Positions 25,001 through 40,000 of a DNA stretch of 64,000 bases are shown piece after piece. Within the stretch, counting starts at the first letter, position 1; each line of letters starts with the position of its first letter. Both the position numbers and the translations under genes were made by a program. Source of the stretch: Chionis minor (lineage: Eukaryota > Chordata > Aves > Charadriiformes > Chionididae); the NCBI GenBank assembly GCA_013398295.1, contig VZSF01006623.1, positions 581,984-645,983 on the forward strand. The letters are read 5' to 3'. The notes under the pieces were generated by a model. The model was given only the letters and a program-made list of their open reading frames with translations. It was not told the DNA's origin and did no database searches.

Positions 25001-28000
25001 CTGCAGCATTGCGTGGCTGTGTCTGCCAAGCGCTTGTCACAGTACTTATTTCTTAGGGCTGTCCTCCTTCCTTTAAAAAACTTCCAGAAAGTTGCTGTTT
25101 GCAATAAGGAATAAAAATGGTTATAGTCCTTGGGCCATGTAATTCAATATTGGTGATACGCATCCTTGAAATTATTATGCTCTGTTATCACATGTACATA
25201 GATATGTCATTCTCCTGTTTGAATATTCAGCTGGAGGGGTAGTCAAATGCAGGCAAATATTACAGGCTGAAGTATATGTTACAAGTTAGCATAAGGTAGT
25301 TGTGACCAAACACACACGTTTCATCAACACTTTCCTTTAAGTGGTGCTTTTGTCAGTGCTCTTTCAAATGTGTTATTGCCACTTTACACCCTGTGGAAGC
25401 TAACAATAGATTGCATTATGTTCCATAAGGATAGCTAAGGTGTTGGCCTTCTATGTTTTCAGGAAATCTAAATGATATGTGTATATGTGACAACTTCAAT
25501 GTCTTTGAAGTATTTTTAAAACACTGTTGTGCATGGCCCTGCCAGAAATAAGACTAGGCTTCTGCTTGGGAAGTAAATGAAGCTGGGCAAGGATAAGAGC
25601 CTTACCTACATCACTGTGTGCAACTGTGGTCAACAGGATCAAGGTGCTTAACTCAGTCCTGTGCTAATTCCTCTTGGTTGTGTTGCCAGCTAGTGTATTA
25701 AAAACAGTAGCTGATTTGCATAATTATTTCATATATAAGGTATAAGTACTTCCAAAGCATTGTGCAAATGTGGAACACACTACTGCTTTCTCTCATTGGG
25801 CTTGCCTATATCAAGGTGCAACTCTAAGCATTGCAGTGATCCTAAAATGCAATCTTGAAGTTCTAAGCTGATTCTTGTATCTCGTATCTGCATCCATTCA
25901 TTTAAAGTTTTAAATGAATATTTGTGTGAAAATGATAAGCTTTTGTAAAAATGGAAAGGTGAGGTATCAGAGAATGAGGGAAGCGTTGTTTCATAGGATG
26001 GTAGGTTTAGAGCACAAAAATGTGTTGATCTTAAGAGTTGTATGCTTCATTTCAGAACTTCTGGAATTTCTCTCATTTGTTTGTTCTGAAGTTTGAGGTG
26101 TAGCTTGTCCACAAGTCATAATACAAGAAGTGCCATCTGAAGCTGGGAAACTCATCTTCAATGTGTAGAACGTGACCTTCATGTCATGTTGCTTCAAGCA
26201 TGTTCCAAATGCTTTGCTTGTGTGTGCTTGATGTGAAAGTTCAACTTAGAAATTACCACTGTGTGTTCCAAACTGATATTAAGGCAGTATTTTAAAAAGG
26301 GGAGAAAATTGAGACTCATGGATTTTGGAAAAAGTAGGTCAGCTATTTCCTTTAATTGTTTGGGTTTTTTACTAGAACATAGGTGTACAATAGCATGAAT
26401 TTCTGTTTGAAGTTGACTGTTTTACAGACTTTGTTTAAATGCTTTTTTCACAATTTTTTATTCATAAGGCAAAACTGAGGTAGCGCAAGAAAAGGAAAAA
26501 CTAAATTAGCAAATGTAATAAGTGAATAAAGTAGTATTTTTTTGTGATTGGTCTTCTTCCAACTCCTTATAGTGTGCTGGATCTTACTGACATAGGTCAA
26601 TTACGGGCCCAGTTGTAGACAAAGATTGACAGCTGCTGTTGTCTTTTAGTTTAGAGCATGAGCTTTATTTACCTGTTCCATTTGGAATAAACGGCTGTAG
26701 TATAGCTAAAAGCTTCTTCTAGAGATGCTTGGTAGTCTCTTTAGAAAGAGCAATTGTGTAGAAGAGCGTAACTCTTCTGTAAGAAAACAGTCTCTCTGTT
26801 CTGCCTCTCTGAAAAATAAGATTGGATTCTAACTGGGGTGTACTTTATTTTTTTAAGGTAGAAGTGTCTGTTAAGATAAGGTAATATGAAATTGTTGATA
26901 GTTCGGTTCTTTACAGAAAGCTGTGTAGGCTGTGGCACTCGGTATTTTTTTCAATAACAATGTTACAAAAAGTATTCATTACTTATTTATTCCTGCATCG
27001 CGTGCTGTGTAAGTATGGTGGTTTAGGTTGCTGTGCAGTGAACCCGATACAGGAACAGACTCAATTGGAAGCTTTCTCTCATCCTTTGTCTCTCTCTTCC
27101 AAAAGGACTTTGTGGGTTATTTGGTTTTAAGTTAGATTAGTTCCCTAGACAAGTGTTTGTGTGGCACATCTGAGGAAGTGGTGTTGAGATGGGAGGGGAG
27201 GGAAGGGGAGAGGAGAGAGATGCTTAAAGCTAGTGTAAGTGGAGGATGCAGAACACATGGCTGCGTCTCCCCTTGTAGTTGCCCTGAAGTCTCAAACGCC
27301 ATCAGCACTATCGCAAACATGAAAACAGCCTAAGCCATGAAGTCTTAGGCTGAAGTTTCACACTCAGTGTAAGCGTAGGCTGATGGTAAAAGAGGTTTCA
27401 CAGCCTTCTGTCTGCCACAGACTGCACGCTTTTCTCTCCCTTTTGCTGGCACTAGTATACTTTCTGCTTGCTGAGTCTTGCTCTGACTAACCAGTTGTTT
27501 TTGCCAATTTAATTCTCCACTGGATCAGTTCCCTGGTATAGTCAACTCCATGGTCACACAAATATTTATACTGGCATAAAGAAAGGAATGGTATTTGGGT
27601 AAGAATAAGTGGCTGGGGGCAAAGGAGAGCAAGGTACAGGTTTAGTGCTTGAAGTACACCCTTAGCATGTGGTTTCACAAGGAGGTTGAGGTGCTCTAGG
27701 ATTATCTTCCACTAAAAGAATGCCTCGCTTTTATACCGGGCAATTCACTGTCTTTGCCTTCCTTGTGCTGCTGCTGCGTAGTTCAGTATTTACTTGTGCT
27801 ATCTTGCTGATACAGCTTAAAAAGAAAAAAAAAAAACCCAACCGACAAGCTTTTAGAGTTCATAACTGATTTGGCAGTGTGCAGCATAAGCAGCTGGTTG
27901 TGGCACCACAAGCACATGTGTGGGTAGGGGAAAGGGCAGGACGGTAGTCTGGGACCCTTTTTTGATTATGATACACTTACCTAACTTTATTTGAAACTGC

Positions 28001-31000
28001 ACTGTTGGTGATTTGTTAGCTGCAAAACTGCTCTAAAGGATCACAAATTTAAGTTCTAAGTTTACATTTCTTAAGGTTGCTCTTCTGTTTTGTATGTTGC
28101 CACTTCAAGCTCCACAGTTAACCTTTCCATGTTTGTATCACTGTTGTGTTGTGGGATATGCATCAGTATTTCTGGTTCCATTCTCAGGTCCCGAATCTGG
28201 GAGAAAGGATATAGATTGAACTAGGTAGTTGTTTTGTATGCTACTTTGAACGATTCATGCTGGAAGTGATCTCTGGATCCAACAGATATTCATGAGAGAT
28301 GCTTTTGATTCAATTGAAAGGTGCAGCTAATAGTATTAGAAATACAGGTGGTGAATATATTTCAGTTATTATAGAGTGGTATACTGTGTAGACTATTTTA
28401 AATAGATTAAATATTTTTGGATGCATTTTGTTTTCCATTAAAAATTAATGTGACAAAATCAGTATTGTTAGTGTGTATTTGTGTCTTTTAAGGTAGCTAC
28501 CTCAAAGCTGTTGTACTCTTGCCTCCCCATATCCAAATACTATGTCCTGTCCTAGCTAGTTAAATATTGATGGCATTCTTAATAGATATTAACTCATTCA
28601 TTTGGGATACGATTAGAAATATTAGTGTATATTCAGCTTGTTTAATGAGAGTGACCTGCATTTTTTTAATCTGTTGTAATAATAATGAGACCTATTGGGA
28701 GTTAGTGATTATGTTGGTTTTTTTTCTGTGCTCCATTCTGACTCATAACAGTAAATGTTTTTCTTGCTGGTTGCTTTCCCCATCATGTCATGCTGTTTAG
28801 AAGCATCCTAATCTACATTACAGACTGTTCAGTGTTCCCTCTCAAGACATAACTTTGTATTTAGTAAGCATACATCCCTATGTGATTCTTGGGAGGTGTT
28901 TTGTGTTCTATGAGACTGCTCCGTCGAAGACTTCTCTAAATCCGTTTTGAATGTAAAGAGAAGAAAAAGGCTTTTGATGACCTTAAATAATTTTACTGGA
29001 GTTGCAGTGGGTGGATGCATCTTCTGAAAAATAAATTGTGTTCTTGGTAACTTAAATCTGCAAATAGAGCTGATACCTTAGTGGTTGCTGTCACTTTTAA
29101 TTATTCCTTGTTTTGACAAATATTTAATTGTTCTTCCATATGATCATGCAAAGAGAGGTGGGAAACCCCCCTCTATGTTCAGAGGTGTTTATTGTCTAAA
29201 TGAGTTAATTTCTATCACAGTGGTTTATGTCTCCTTGCTACCAAACAGATGATTGCATTTCTTGAGACAGCTTGAAAACTTAGTGCTAATAGACTTCTAA
29301 TTGGAAAGTGGAGTCTCTTAGCCTTTAAACTGCTAGTGTCAGGTTTTTGTTAATTACACGGTAACTGTAACTTCTGTAACTGCAGACATTAGATCATAAA
29401 AATCTAGTAATCTTACCATTAGTAAGTAAATAAATAAATAGTTCCTGTATTGAACCATAGTGAAATTGGTTTGTTGTAAATACACAGTGTAATTTGAAAT
29501 TATCATCTCTATGTAGACAGGAACTGGAAACTGGGGCTCCGAGGCAAATGAAACAGCTCTTGTTACCTTTTTAGGGCATAAGAGTTACTTGATCTCCTGG
29601 AGGAACCAGTTTAACAAATGATACCTATGAAAGGGGAGGAAACGTCATTATCCTCCACAAATAAACATGGCTTGGCATTTTGAAAGTTAATTTGTATATA
29701 ATTTGCCTGATTTATTCCACAAAAGAAAGCTTCCTTTGGAAAAAAAAAAAAGCATGTTTGTGAATTTGTGGGTTCTTAGTTTGCCAAGCTGCCCTTTTTA
29801 GTTAATGTGATATACCAATCTGAAAATTCAAAGGAAATGATGAATGCTAGTATTGTAACATTTATGTTGTAATACTTCACTTACTCTGAATGATGTGTTC
29901 TTACCGCTTGTGCCCATTTTTGGGTCCTCTGCTGTGAATAGCTGTAGAAGGACACTCTACCTTTAACTACTAGCCAAAGTTACTTTGTCCAACTGCTTAA
30001 TACAGTAGGAGGATTTCTAGGTTATGACCTGCCTTATAGAAAATTGAATGACAAAAGAAACTAGTTATTAAGCTAATTTAGTCTATTTAGGATTATGGTG
30101 ACTGCTTTTTATTCTTAGATACACTTGTAGCGGGAAAGAAACATAATAATTCAAGGTTATTAAAGGATGAACAACTGAAGTAGGAAAAGATTCGATTTTT
30201 TTAAAACAATTTTTTGTTAATTTACTGGCTGCAGTATAATAAGCTGAAAACTAAGTAATTGTGCAATTCTTAGGAACTGCATTTAAATTAAATTCTGTAT
30301 GTTTTTTTCCCAATGTGTTCTTGGAACAGTGATGTTTACTTTCGTTGTGCACTTTCTTCCTTTTCCTTGTAATAATTATTTTGGTGTGGTTTAGTGAGAA
30401 ACTTGTTTTGTTGTTCTAAAGAACCACCTGAAATCAAAGACTTGTTTATGGCAAACAAGACTAAACCATCACATCCCAGTAATAGTCCTAGAAGGCACAG
30501 TAAATAGTAATAAAACTTGATAGGGCAAGAGGCAGTAGGCACAAATTAAAACACATCAGAAGAAAACATTTTTTTTTTAACTGTGAGAATGATCAAACAC
30601 TAGAGTGGGTTGCCCAGAAATGCTGTGGGGGCTCCGTCCTTGGGGATATTCAGAACCATGGTCCTGCACAACCCGCTCCTGCTGAGGCTGCTTGAGCAGG
30701 ATGGTGGGATAGGGGATCACAAGAGCTCCCTGCCAGCCGCAACCATTCTCTGGTTCAGACTCGGCTCTCAGCAACCATAAGAGCTTTTTACGGAATACTG
30801 AAATGAAGATCAGCTAGAGTATATCAAATGAAAGTGAACTGAGAAGGTACAACCACCCTGTATTTCCTAACATGTTTTTTTGGGGGGTAAAAAAACCCCC
30901 CACTTTACACTGTTTCTGCCAGTGGAAGTACTATGAGTGACACAAAGTGCATTGTGCAGCCCTTCTCTAGTATTTCATTGTTTCATGTGCCATGAGCCTC

Positions 31001-34000
31001 ATCTGTAATTCCTCTATCACTTGAACTATTTTAATGTGCTTTTCATTGTATATGGTGTACTTATTCTATGTCATAAGATGTTATAGAAGAAATGGTGGGG
31101 AAACGGCTGATTGTCAGAACTGGTTGTCAGCATAACTTTATGATGATTATAGTAAATTACCTTGATCGGGAGATGCTAACTAATCTAATGGGAGGTAGGC
31201 CTCCTGTTGGTGAAGGGAAAATTAGTTCTTGTAGGTCTATTGTACAAGATGTACATCTGTTACAAAGCATATCTGTCTTGGTTTAAGACAGATTTTTAGA
31301 AGACTGAAGAATAAGGTGGAACCTGGAATATTATTCTTTCAGAAAATTTCAGATAAATCTGTTCTGCCAGTGTCCTGTTTTAAAACAGTGTGATTAGCAG
31401 GACTGCATTATAGGCCAAGCACAAAGAAGACAGGCATGGCTGAGTGGATGACAACATGCTCAAGAAAACTTTTTCGGACCAAAGTAACAAGCAAACGGTG
31501 TCAGCCAGTCTGTCCCAATGAACTGAAAATTCAGGACTAAAGGCCTGAGGGCAGAGCGAGAACAGGAAGAGCACTGTATTGCTTGATATCCTCCCATCCC
31601 ATGTGAATGGTGGAGAGGCGATGTGGACAGGAAACGTGATAGCAGGGGGTGACTTTGTGTATCCTGTGTAGGTTAGATACACATTGCATCAGCATCTTAC
31701 ACCCACAGCAGTACATGTTTAGATGACCAGTGATTGGTCGACCAAAGAGTTCGGTGAAAAGAGAGGAGTGGTAAGCTGTGACTTGATCCTGAGCCGTGTG
31801 TTGATTCTAGTTCAGGATATTACTTTCAGAGCCACTCTCTAATGGTGAACATAAAGCATTTCGATTAAAAGTCTTTTTGTGAGCAACAGAAGCATAAAAA
31901 AAATTTTGGGTGTGTTTTTCAGAAAGGTTGCTTACATAAAAAGGAGGAGGTTTTATTTTTCAAAAAGCTTTCAAGGGCATGCTGAAGAATGGAATTCTTG
32001 GAGGTAATGAAAATTGGCGGTTTATAACAAAACCATGCTGTGATCACTCCTCAAAGACAATGATGAAAAAATTGCCATCATTGGTGAAGAGGAGGGTTAA
32101 GGAAATAATTCAAAGCAAAACCCCGTGTTTCAGAAAGCTGAAATGTCCATTTGAAGAAAATGTATAGCTGTTAATCATTCTCATGTAAAAACAAAAACAA
32201 GGTAGATAAGCAAGTTTGAAGAACAACTTGTGAAAGTCATACAACCTAGTTCAAAACTTGGAAGCAAGAAGTCAGAGAGTGCCTTTGGGCATCTAGATGC
32301 TGAAGGAGCACTGGCAGAAGGTGAAGACATAGCAGGAAATCCCCTGAATGCTTTGCACCTAGCTGTAAACTGCTGGATGCTCATGCTTATTCTGCAGGAT
32401 TGTCACTGCATAGTTACCTTTATTTTTTTATATGATATAATAAGCATCTTTTGACACTGTCAGAGATTACTAGCAGAGTCAAGAAATAAGGTTCTTGCAT
32501 CCAGACATACTCCATGTAGTCCTAAAGACTGCATCATCCTCAAATTGTTTGACAGATGTAATGGTCTTTTCTGGATTGGATTTCAGTCTTGGATATGGAG
32601 GGAAACACTGCAGGTGCATTAGAGCTATTGAGTGTAACAGGTATTGCAGCACTGCATAGAATAATGGCATAGTTCTTGCTTTTAGCTTCAAATAGTAAGA
32701 AAGCGGACTGTAAGGAACCAATTTTGAGAAGAGAAGCTGATGACCTTGTCTTTAGTGACATCAGTATTCATTTTGTGATTTTATTTTAATTATTTTCAGC
32801 AAATAAAAGGCCTGAAAGCTGGTGTTGAGGCTGTGGGTTTTTTGCAAACAGGAGCAACTAAAGAATTCGTTATGGTGTGTTTAGAAATAAGATCAGTAAA
32901 TGATAATGCAGTTCACTTTAGAAAATCAAAGATGAAGATAGTAGTCTGAAGTGTCTCTCTCTCCTTCTGTATACCTCCTGCATAGCAATTCCACTGAAAG
33001 ACACTTGAATAAATGAAGGGCAACAAGTGGTTATGAGCCTGCAATTTGATAACTGCGTGTGAACTGTTGCCTCCTCTTCCTTTCTCCTACTCTGAGAAGT
33101 GCAGTGCAGCTTCTGCCTCAGCCTTAAGACATCTTCCAGGACACAAGACTGTATTAAAACAGTAGTTGTAGGTTTTCTTGTTTAGTTGCTTCGGTTGCTA
33201 CTTGGATCGTGCTTCTAGATTGTGTTGTTGATGAGATGTGTCTGGGGCTTTTTTAGGTAATATGACACTTAATGCTTTGCTACTTCACAGATGAAATGTG
33301 AAGCTCTACAGAGTCATAGCTCTGCCGTTGAAGGCAGAAGGAAACTGCAAGCCCTTCAGAGCTAATCTGGGTGTTGGGGACAGAGTGCAACTTGTGTTGT
33401 AAACGTTGTGTGTGCTTGACATGTATGGTTTACGTGCAGGTGGGGTGTTCTTGTCTGACTTGGGTTGCCTTGAGCCTGAAGGGGCAGGGAGAGGAGCTGG
33501 CAGGAATTAGAGCCCTCCGGCAGGCTGGAAGGAAGAAGGATAGTGCTTTCAGGGCAGGACTCCAGACAGATCTGGTAACCTTACCTGTGGGGCTGATCAG
33601 AGAAGAGCTTCTAACAGGTGCTTACTCTTGGCTTAGAGGAGTTATCTGTACTCAGGTCCATTCCTCTCAAAATTGATTGCAGAAGATGATTGATATTGCA
33701 AAGTACAGGGGTGCATGTGATGTCGTAGTGCCAAAGTGATTATACAGTAGCAGAGAATCAGTTTATGTGTTAAAAGCTTCAGTGCCTGCATTGTTTAAAC
33801 TTTAATCAACCCTCCCTAGTGGAACAGCTAGCATGTGTTTAGAGTAATGCTTAATTTGTAATAAATTTGGAATTAGGGCAATGTTTTAATGGTACTCAAC
33901 TTGCAATGAAGGGATAGCTGAAACTACAAGGGTCGCTAAGCACAGTCCCATTAATGGTCGGGAGAGGGTGGATGGTGTTTTTTGGCAATATTAAAGTCCA

Positions 34001-37000
34001 TATTATTGCATGTATATTCTTCTCTCCGCACTAAGTACTCTGTCAGTCAACAAATATTCAAAACAATTTGAATAACAAAAGTTTGCGGTATTTAGAATTC
34101 AGTGTGATAAGTAGCACTGAATAGGTCTGTGCCATTCATACATGTGTTAACTACTGAGCAGTATTTCTGCATTTCAGACTAAAATCTCATACCTGTAACT
34201 CCTCAGCTAATATACTTCAAGCATTTGTAGCATCAGGAGGTTTCCCTGACCAGTTGTTACATTCCTGTAAACTTTAAACTATTACATGCTCTTCATCATG
34301 TCAGAAAACCCTAGTATGAGTTTTTTTGGTGAACACATTTCACATGAACAGTGAGTAAACAGTTACAAAGAGCTCAGAATTGCAGAAGCCTTAGAGGTGA
34401 GAGGGGCTTATCAAGGGCATGGTATCTTTTGGGGATTGTGTTAAAGCACTGGTGGCACAGCTTTTCTGACACTTTGAAGACTCTGGGTGGGGGGAGGAAC
34501 CCCAAACAAACAAACAAAAAAAACCCCCACGTTTTTCCTACTCACAAGAAAAATGTTGTCTTAAGTACAGAGGTGATTATACAACATTCTGCAGTGTTTA
34601 GAGTGGCTACTGGTATTCTTTTTAAAGAGAGGTTAGTTTCTAGTTTGTTTTTTTCTCTCCGTCTTCCTCCTCCATCCAAGGTCACTCTCAAAATTTTTAA
34701 TGACAAAAAATAGGAAGTCTGAGGTACAGAAGTGAGTTGAAGTTACACAACTTCAAAGCTTACTGTTGCCTCATGTTCAATGTGACTACAACTTCCTTAG
34801 CCTCTGAAAATTTTACCCCTTTTATTTCTTCTTTTGAAAGAAAGATACTTGTAAGTACTTCTCTCTCAACATTAACATATCGTGCCCCACTCCTTAAAGC
34901 TCACTGACTAGGAGTACTTATAAGTCAGTTTTCATCTGAACACTTCCGTATACACTTAAAATAGTTAAGCTGTGGACTTTAATATGGTATCTTAATACTT
35001 TGTGCATACAAAGAACGAACTAGCACTAGGTCCCTTATAGAGAAGGTAGCTTATGTAACACATAGACACCTGAAATGAGCTTTTTATTTTCAAGGAAGGT
35101 TATTCTCAAAGTTAATGAATGTAACAAAGTACAAAGAAACACAGTTGATTGGAGGGTGTAAGCTATGGTGAAGTCTTTCAGTCTCTCTCTCTCCCAAAAT
35201 AATGTATTTAAATTTTAGTTTTATGGTATGATTGTCTAGCAGTGTTTGTTGGGATTGACTTTTTTGTGCTGGTATTTTATTCATATAAAAAGCACTCTAC
35301 AGAAAGTGCTTTTTTAATTAGATTTCTCTTGCTCTTTTTTTCTACTTGGTTAAACTTTTGTTTTCAGTATAGGTCATGCTACCTGATCGGATCACAAACA
35401 TGGAAAAACTAAAGATGCAGCACTTGATGGAAAATACACAGTGGCTTTTGCTGAGTCTTGAAGAAGGAAGTGCAATCTGAATTCTGTAAAGAAAAGTAGT
35501 TAACTAAAAATATTTTTTTAAGTTGTTGTAGCTTGTTTGTAATAGAAGAAAAAAGTCTGAAGTGTAAGGAGCAGAGTAGCAAAGTAAATCTGAGGGCTGA
35601 GCAAAAATAAATCTAGTTATGTGATTACAACATACATACGGAAATCTCTTTGGTTCTACAGTTACAAAAAGTTATCCAAGTTTTGTAATTCCACTTCTTT
35701 TGACTATATGGCTGCTATTGTTTTAAAATAGTGTATTGAACTTTGAAAGCAATTAAATCCACAGGAATAGGAGCTATGAATGAGTGACTTAAGCCTGATA
35801 AGCCAGATGTATGCTCACAGGAGTGCAAGGAGACTGAAAACTTGCAAAGGACAGGAGCAGCTTCGCCTTCCTGTCTGAATGAAAAGCAGAGTCGCTGTCT
35901 TAGCATGTAACCCATATATAGTCCCACTAAACTGTCAAATGTTGCCTGAAAGGCAGCTTTTTTCCACGTGTTTGTAAAATTGGTTTTCATGCTTAATCGG
36001 ATTTGTCATAAGAATGGTTTAGGGGTAATTCTACACTAATTTCAACTAAAATTTGAGCTAAAAAATGTGATCTAAAAACTAATACTGAAAAACAATGGAA
36101 ATACTGTTGCAGTGTTCTTACAATGTAAATTGGAAGTTGATATTTTGATTCATTCTACTTGCTGGTGTATAACGCTTATGTTGGTAAGTCACCTTTCAAA
36201 GAATGCTTTTTGAATGAGGTGTAATGAGCAAAATGACAACACTTACCAAGCATTTAAAAATGGAAACTGCGGAAATGTGAAGATAGTCTAATCACTGAAG
36301 ATTAGAGGATGCTAACTGAAGAATGTAAGGGTGGGTGTTTGGAAGCAAAACATCCCCTGAAGAATGGGGAAATAAATAAATGGGCTTGGGCTTTAAATGA
36401 AGAAATACTATATGTAGAGGTGGTATAAAACCACAGTTGATAGCATTAACATGGCAAAATCCTCAGTGAGTTTGAAAGTTATTTACCACCACATATTGCC
36501 AGTCTACAATTGTTAATTAATTAAAATATTTGAGAGCCATTTATCTGTTGATGTAGAGCACATGGATGTTTCTATGTAAGAATATGAAAATATTATCACT
36601 TAGATACTGCAGGGAATCTGCAGTAGGAGAGATGAAATCCATCTTAAATCAGCTTGGTGGGAAAGCGTTCATTCCTTGCACAGACATGTTTCAAAAACTA
36701 CCATGTAATTAGTTGCCTCATGTTCCCAACATCTGTAAAAACTACTTCAGCTGTAGCGTAGGAATTACAAAAACATAGCGAGCTGCAATTGGGTAACTTC
36801 TGAGAGAGGGGAAACTTTGAAAGGGAAGACTTAAGTAATGTGCAGTGGTTTCTGTGAGAGGTCTCAGAGTTCTCCAACAGGCTTCAATTTAATTCTTAAA
36901 GTCACTGTCCTTTTTGAAAGTGTGTCTGCGTGGTGGATTTTGGGTTATCTTGTTTACTTGGTAGTCTTTTGTGATTAGAAGTTGTAAGGCACAGGAAATA

Positions 37001-40000
37001 GCTTTATAGTTCCTTCCTCCCACAAGTTGTAATTCATTTGTGGCCATCAGGATGTTTTTCTTGGCTTATCTCTTTCTGTGCAGTTTGCCTTGCACATCTG
37101 CCACATAAATTATGAAACAGTTAACTTGAAAAGCTGAAAATGTATTTCGGATCCTACTGTACCATAATGAAGATGGTATCATTGGTCAGAAAGAGCATAA
37201 TTGCAACTTGCATAGAAGGTCTGTAATGATACCCTGTATTCATGTACTAAATTAACGGGTGTCATATTTGTAATGCCTGTGAGGAGTGGCTTAAAAATAA
37301 GTAACTTCAAACGGTCAAGTATCAGCTGAGGTTGCACTGTTACCTCTGTGTAACCTGAGGTATTTCAGCGGGCATTTTGGCAGATGGGTACCCATCTGTT
37401 TCTTCATTGAATGTGGACTGCTGGCTTCGTGTTTGGTATCCATATGTTTCATCTGGAAGGCTCTAAATCTAAGCCGTGTGTTTTATAACAAAAGTGACAT
37501 TACTGACAGGAGCAAAATGAAAATGCGTTAAGTTTTGTTACACGTTTTTTAGTTAGTTTGTCTTCACCAAGCAAGGAGAGAGATGCTGGCTGAGGTTGAA
37601 TATACGAGTTCACTGAGAGGAAGAGCAGCATCGTCTTTATTTTGAAGGCAATTAGTATCTTTTTCTCTGAATAATTGTTAGTAACATGAGGTACATAAAT
37701 TCCTGAATGTCCATGATATCGTTTAGGAAAACAGGTGGATAAATTAGGTCTTATCTTTCTGTCCTCTGTTGTTGACCCAGTCTGCATGTTGAGCTTTCTA
37801 AGGCAGTGACAGACTGTTGTGACACAATGAAATCACACTGAAATGCACCTCTTGGTTTGGCTTTGTTTTAAATCCTTTCAGTTTCTTGAGACACAAGTTT
37901 GGACCAGTGATCGGCTTTAATCCCTCAGAGCTTGAAGGAAGCGATGCTAACGGAAATAAATGGAGTTAATTTGATGTCCCTTTGTGTGAGGTGCTTCTTG
38001 CATGGTGTGCTGGTCCCTAGTGGCTTGGGAGGTGGTGCTGTGTGGATCGGGATCATTTCTTTTTTAGCTCACCAATTCAGATGCTCTTTCAAAAGTATTT
38101 CATGCCCAGATGGATAAGTATTAAATTATTTTTTTAATTGGCAAAAATGTTTCTGGAAACTAATTAACAATTTAATAGATGCCAATATTCCCACACCTGG
38201 GAGTGGGGGGGAACGTATCCTGTACCTCAAACGAGGTGCATAGCTTTTTTATTTACTGTGTCCTCTCAGTAGTTGAAACTAACTTGTAGAATCATAGAAC
38301 TTCTGCACACAGTTTAAAAATGGGTCATTTAATATTAAAATATTTTTTAGCATTCTCAGAAAGCTTTCCATCTATTTCTGCTCCTACTTTACAGGAACCT
38401 TTTAATCTAGAGACTAAAAATAGTTTAGATGCATGACTCAGAAGGTGAATGGTGGGGATAAGATGATGTGTTCCCTCCCCTCCAACAGCTTCATCTTAAA
38501 TGCGTATGTTTCTGTGGGTGGGGGTCTTTTGTGAAAATGTTACTGGGGTCTGCCTTATCTCTTTTCCAGATGTTCATGTTGAATGTTCACTTTGTTCGTA
38601 TTATTTTATAGTGCAGTCATTCTTTCATTTTTTAAAAAAACAAATATGTATGCAGCCTCATGACTAAAAGCAAAGCTATGTCATACATATTTTTTTGCCT
38701 CAAGTTGTCAGTCCCTGTACTGATTTTTTTTCAGAAATCTGGAAATAAATTGCTGCTGGTGTGTCTGGATAGTATTCCGAAAACATGCACCATGGATCAG
38801 ATGAACAATAGCTACTAGGTTCCTGTCTTGTCTTGCAGTGGAACACTGCTAGCTTCTCGGCTGAAAGGGAGTGGACAACCCAACCGTTAGAAGAAAATAA
38901 GCTGCTGGAAGACAAAGCCATCACTTTAGTTGTAGGAACAGAGCATTAGCTCAGACTCCAGATGTAACTTACTGTTGCCTTTGTTCAGAGGTTTATGTTG
39001 AAGCTACCACCATGCTGGTAACAAAGCATCAGTATGAGAAAGTACTCCGATTCTTCTCTATGTGCCTTCCATAAAAATTGTGGTGATGCTTAGATGGACA
39101 TATGCAAGATGAATAAACGAACCAGCTGCGTATGTTCTTCCTTATTCAGTTAGAGTTGAAGCAAACTTACTTTCTGCTGTAATTTAATGGTTTCTTAACT
39201 ATTTATTTTTCAGATTCCATTTATGGTCCTTTCTGTTTGGATAATGCAATCTATTAATTTTTAAATCAAAGAAGCACATCATAGAGCTGTATGCAAGTAT
39301 ATTCTTATTGAGTTTTGTCAATGTAGACTTTGGAGACTGTTACAGTAACAATCTCCTTTGCTATGTCAGATTTCAGTCCAAGTCATTGCCATCTATTCTG
39401 CTATGGACTGAATTTAAAGTTTACTTTGACTTTTTACAGTGAATAAAAGCAGAGGAAACGTGGAGAACACTTTATAAGGATAAAAAAGCTGCTGACAAAA
39501 TGACAGAATGAGATTGAAGTATTAGTATGTGAGACTGCATTTTGAAAGGGTAATGCTAAATGCATAGTTATTCAAAAGATAAAATTGTTATGTCTGTTTT
39601 GGCACCTTAAATAACAAAAGGTTAAAGTATTTGTTTCTTGCAAGACTTTGATACCATATTACATAGTGCTGTGCAGTAACAGAGCTTCTGTTGTCCTCTG
39701 TTCATCCAGGCCCCTCCCCTTCTAAAAGTCTAATTTTTTCTTTAAAAAATATAACTTTTTTAGTGCTGCTATTTGTTTGAATAGCATAAATGTTCAGACT
39801 GCATGTATAAAACATACATGTGTGTAACACTTGAATTTTTTTCTTCTGCACTTAGACTTTAAACAGATATTTACAGAATGGTGTCTCATTGGAAACTGTT
39901 AATGGTGGTAAAATGTAGAAAGTTTCTCATTTCAGCTGTTAGTATTTTAGTGTTCCCAGTTGTAAAATTAAAAAAAAGGAAAACAGAAGGTGCATAATCC

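Noticed and set aside
30882..30901. G6-TA7-C6 block adjacent to a T run
   Set aside because: A short homopolymer hairpin with no other structure around it; not worth a separate call.
38286..38305. AGAATCATAGAA, resembling a CR1 3' end on the minus strand
   Set aside because: The following sequence has none of the CR1 tail blocks; a 12-bp match is not enough.
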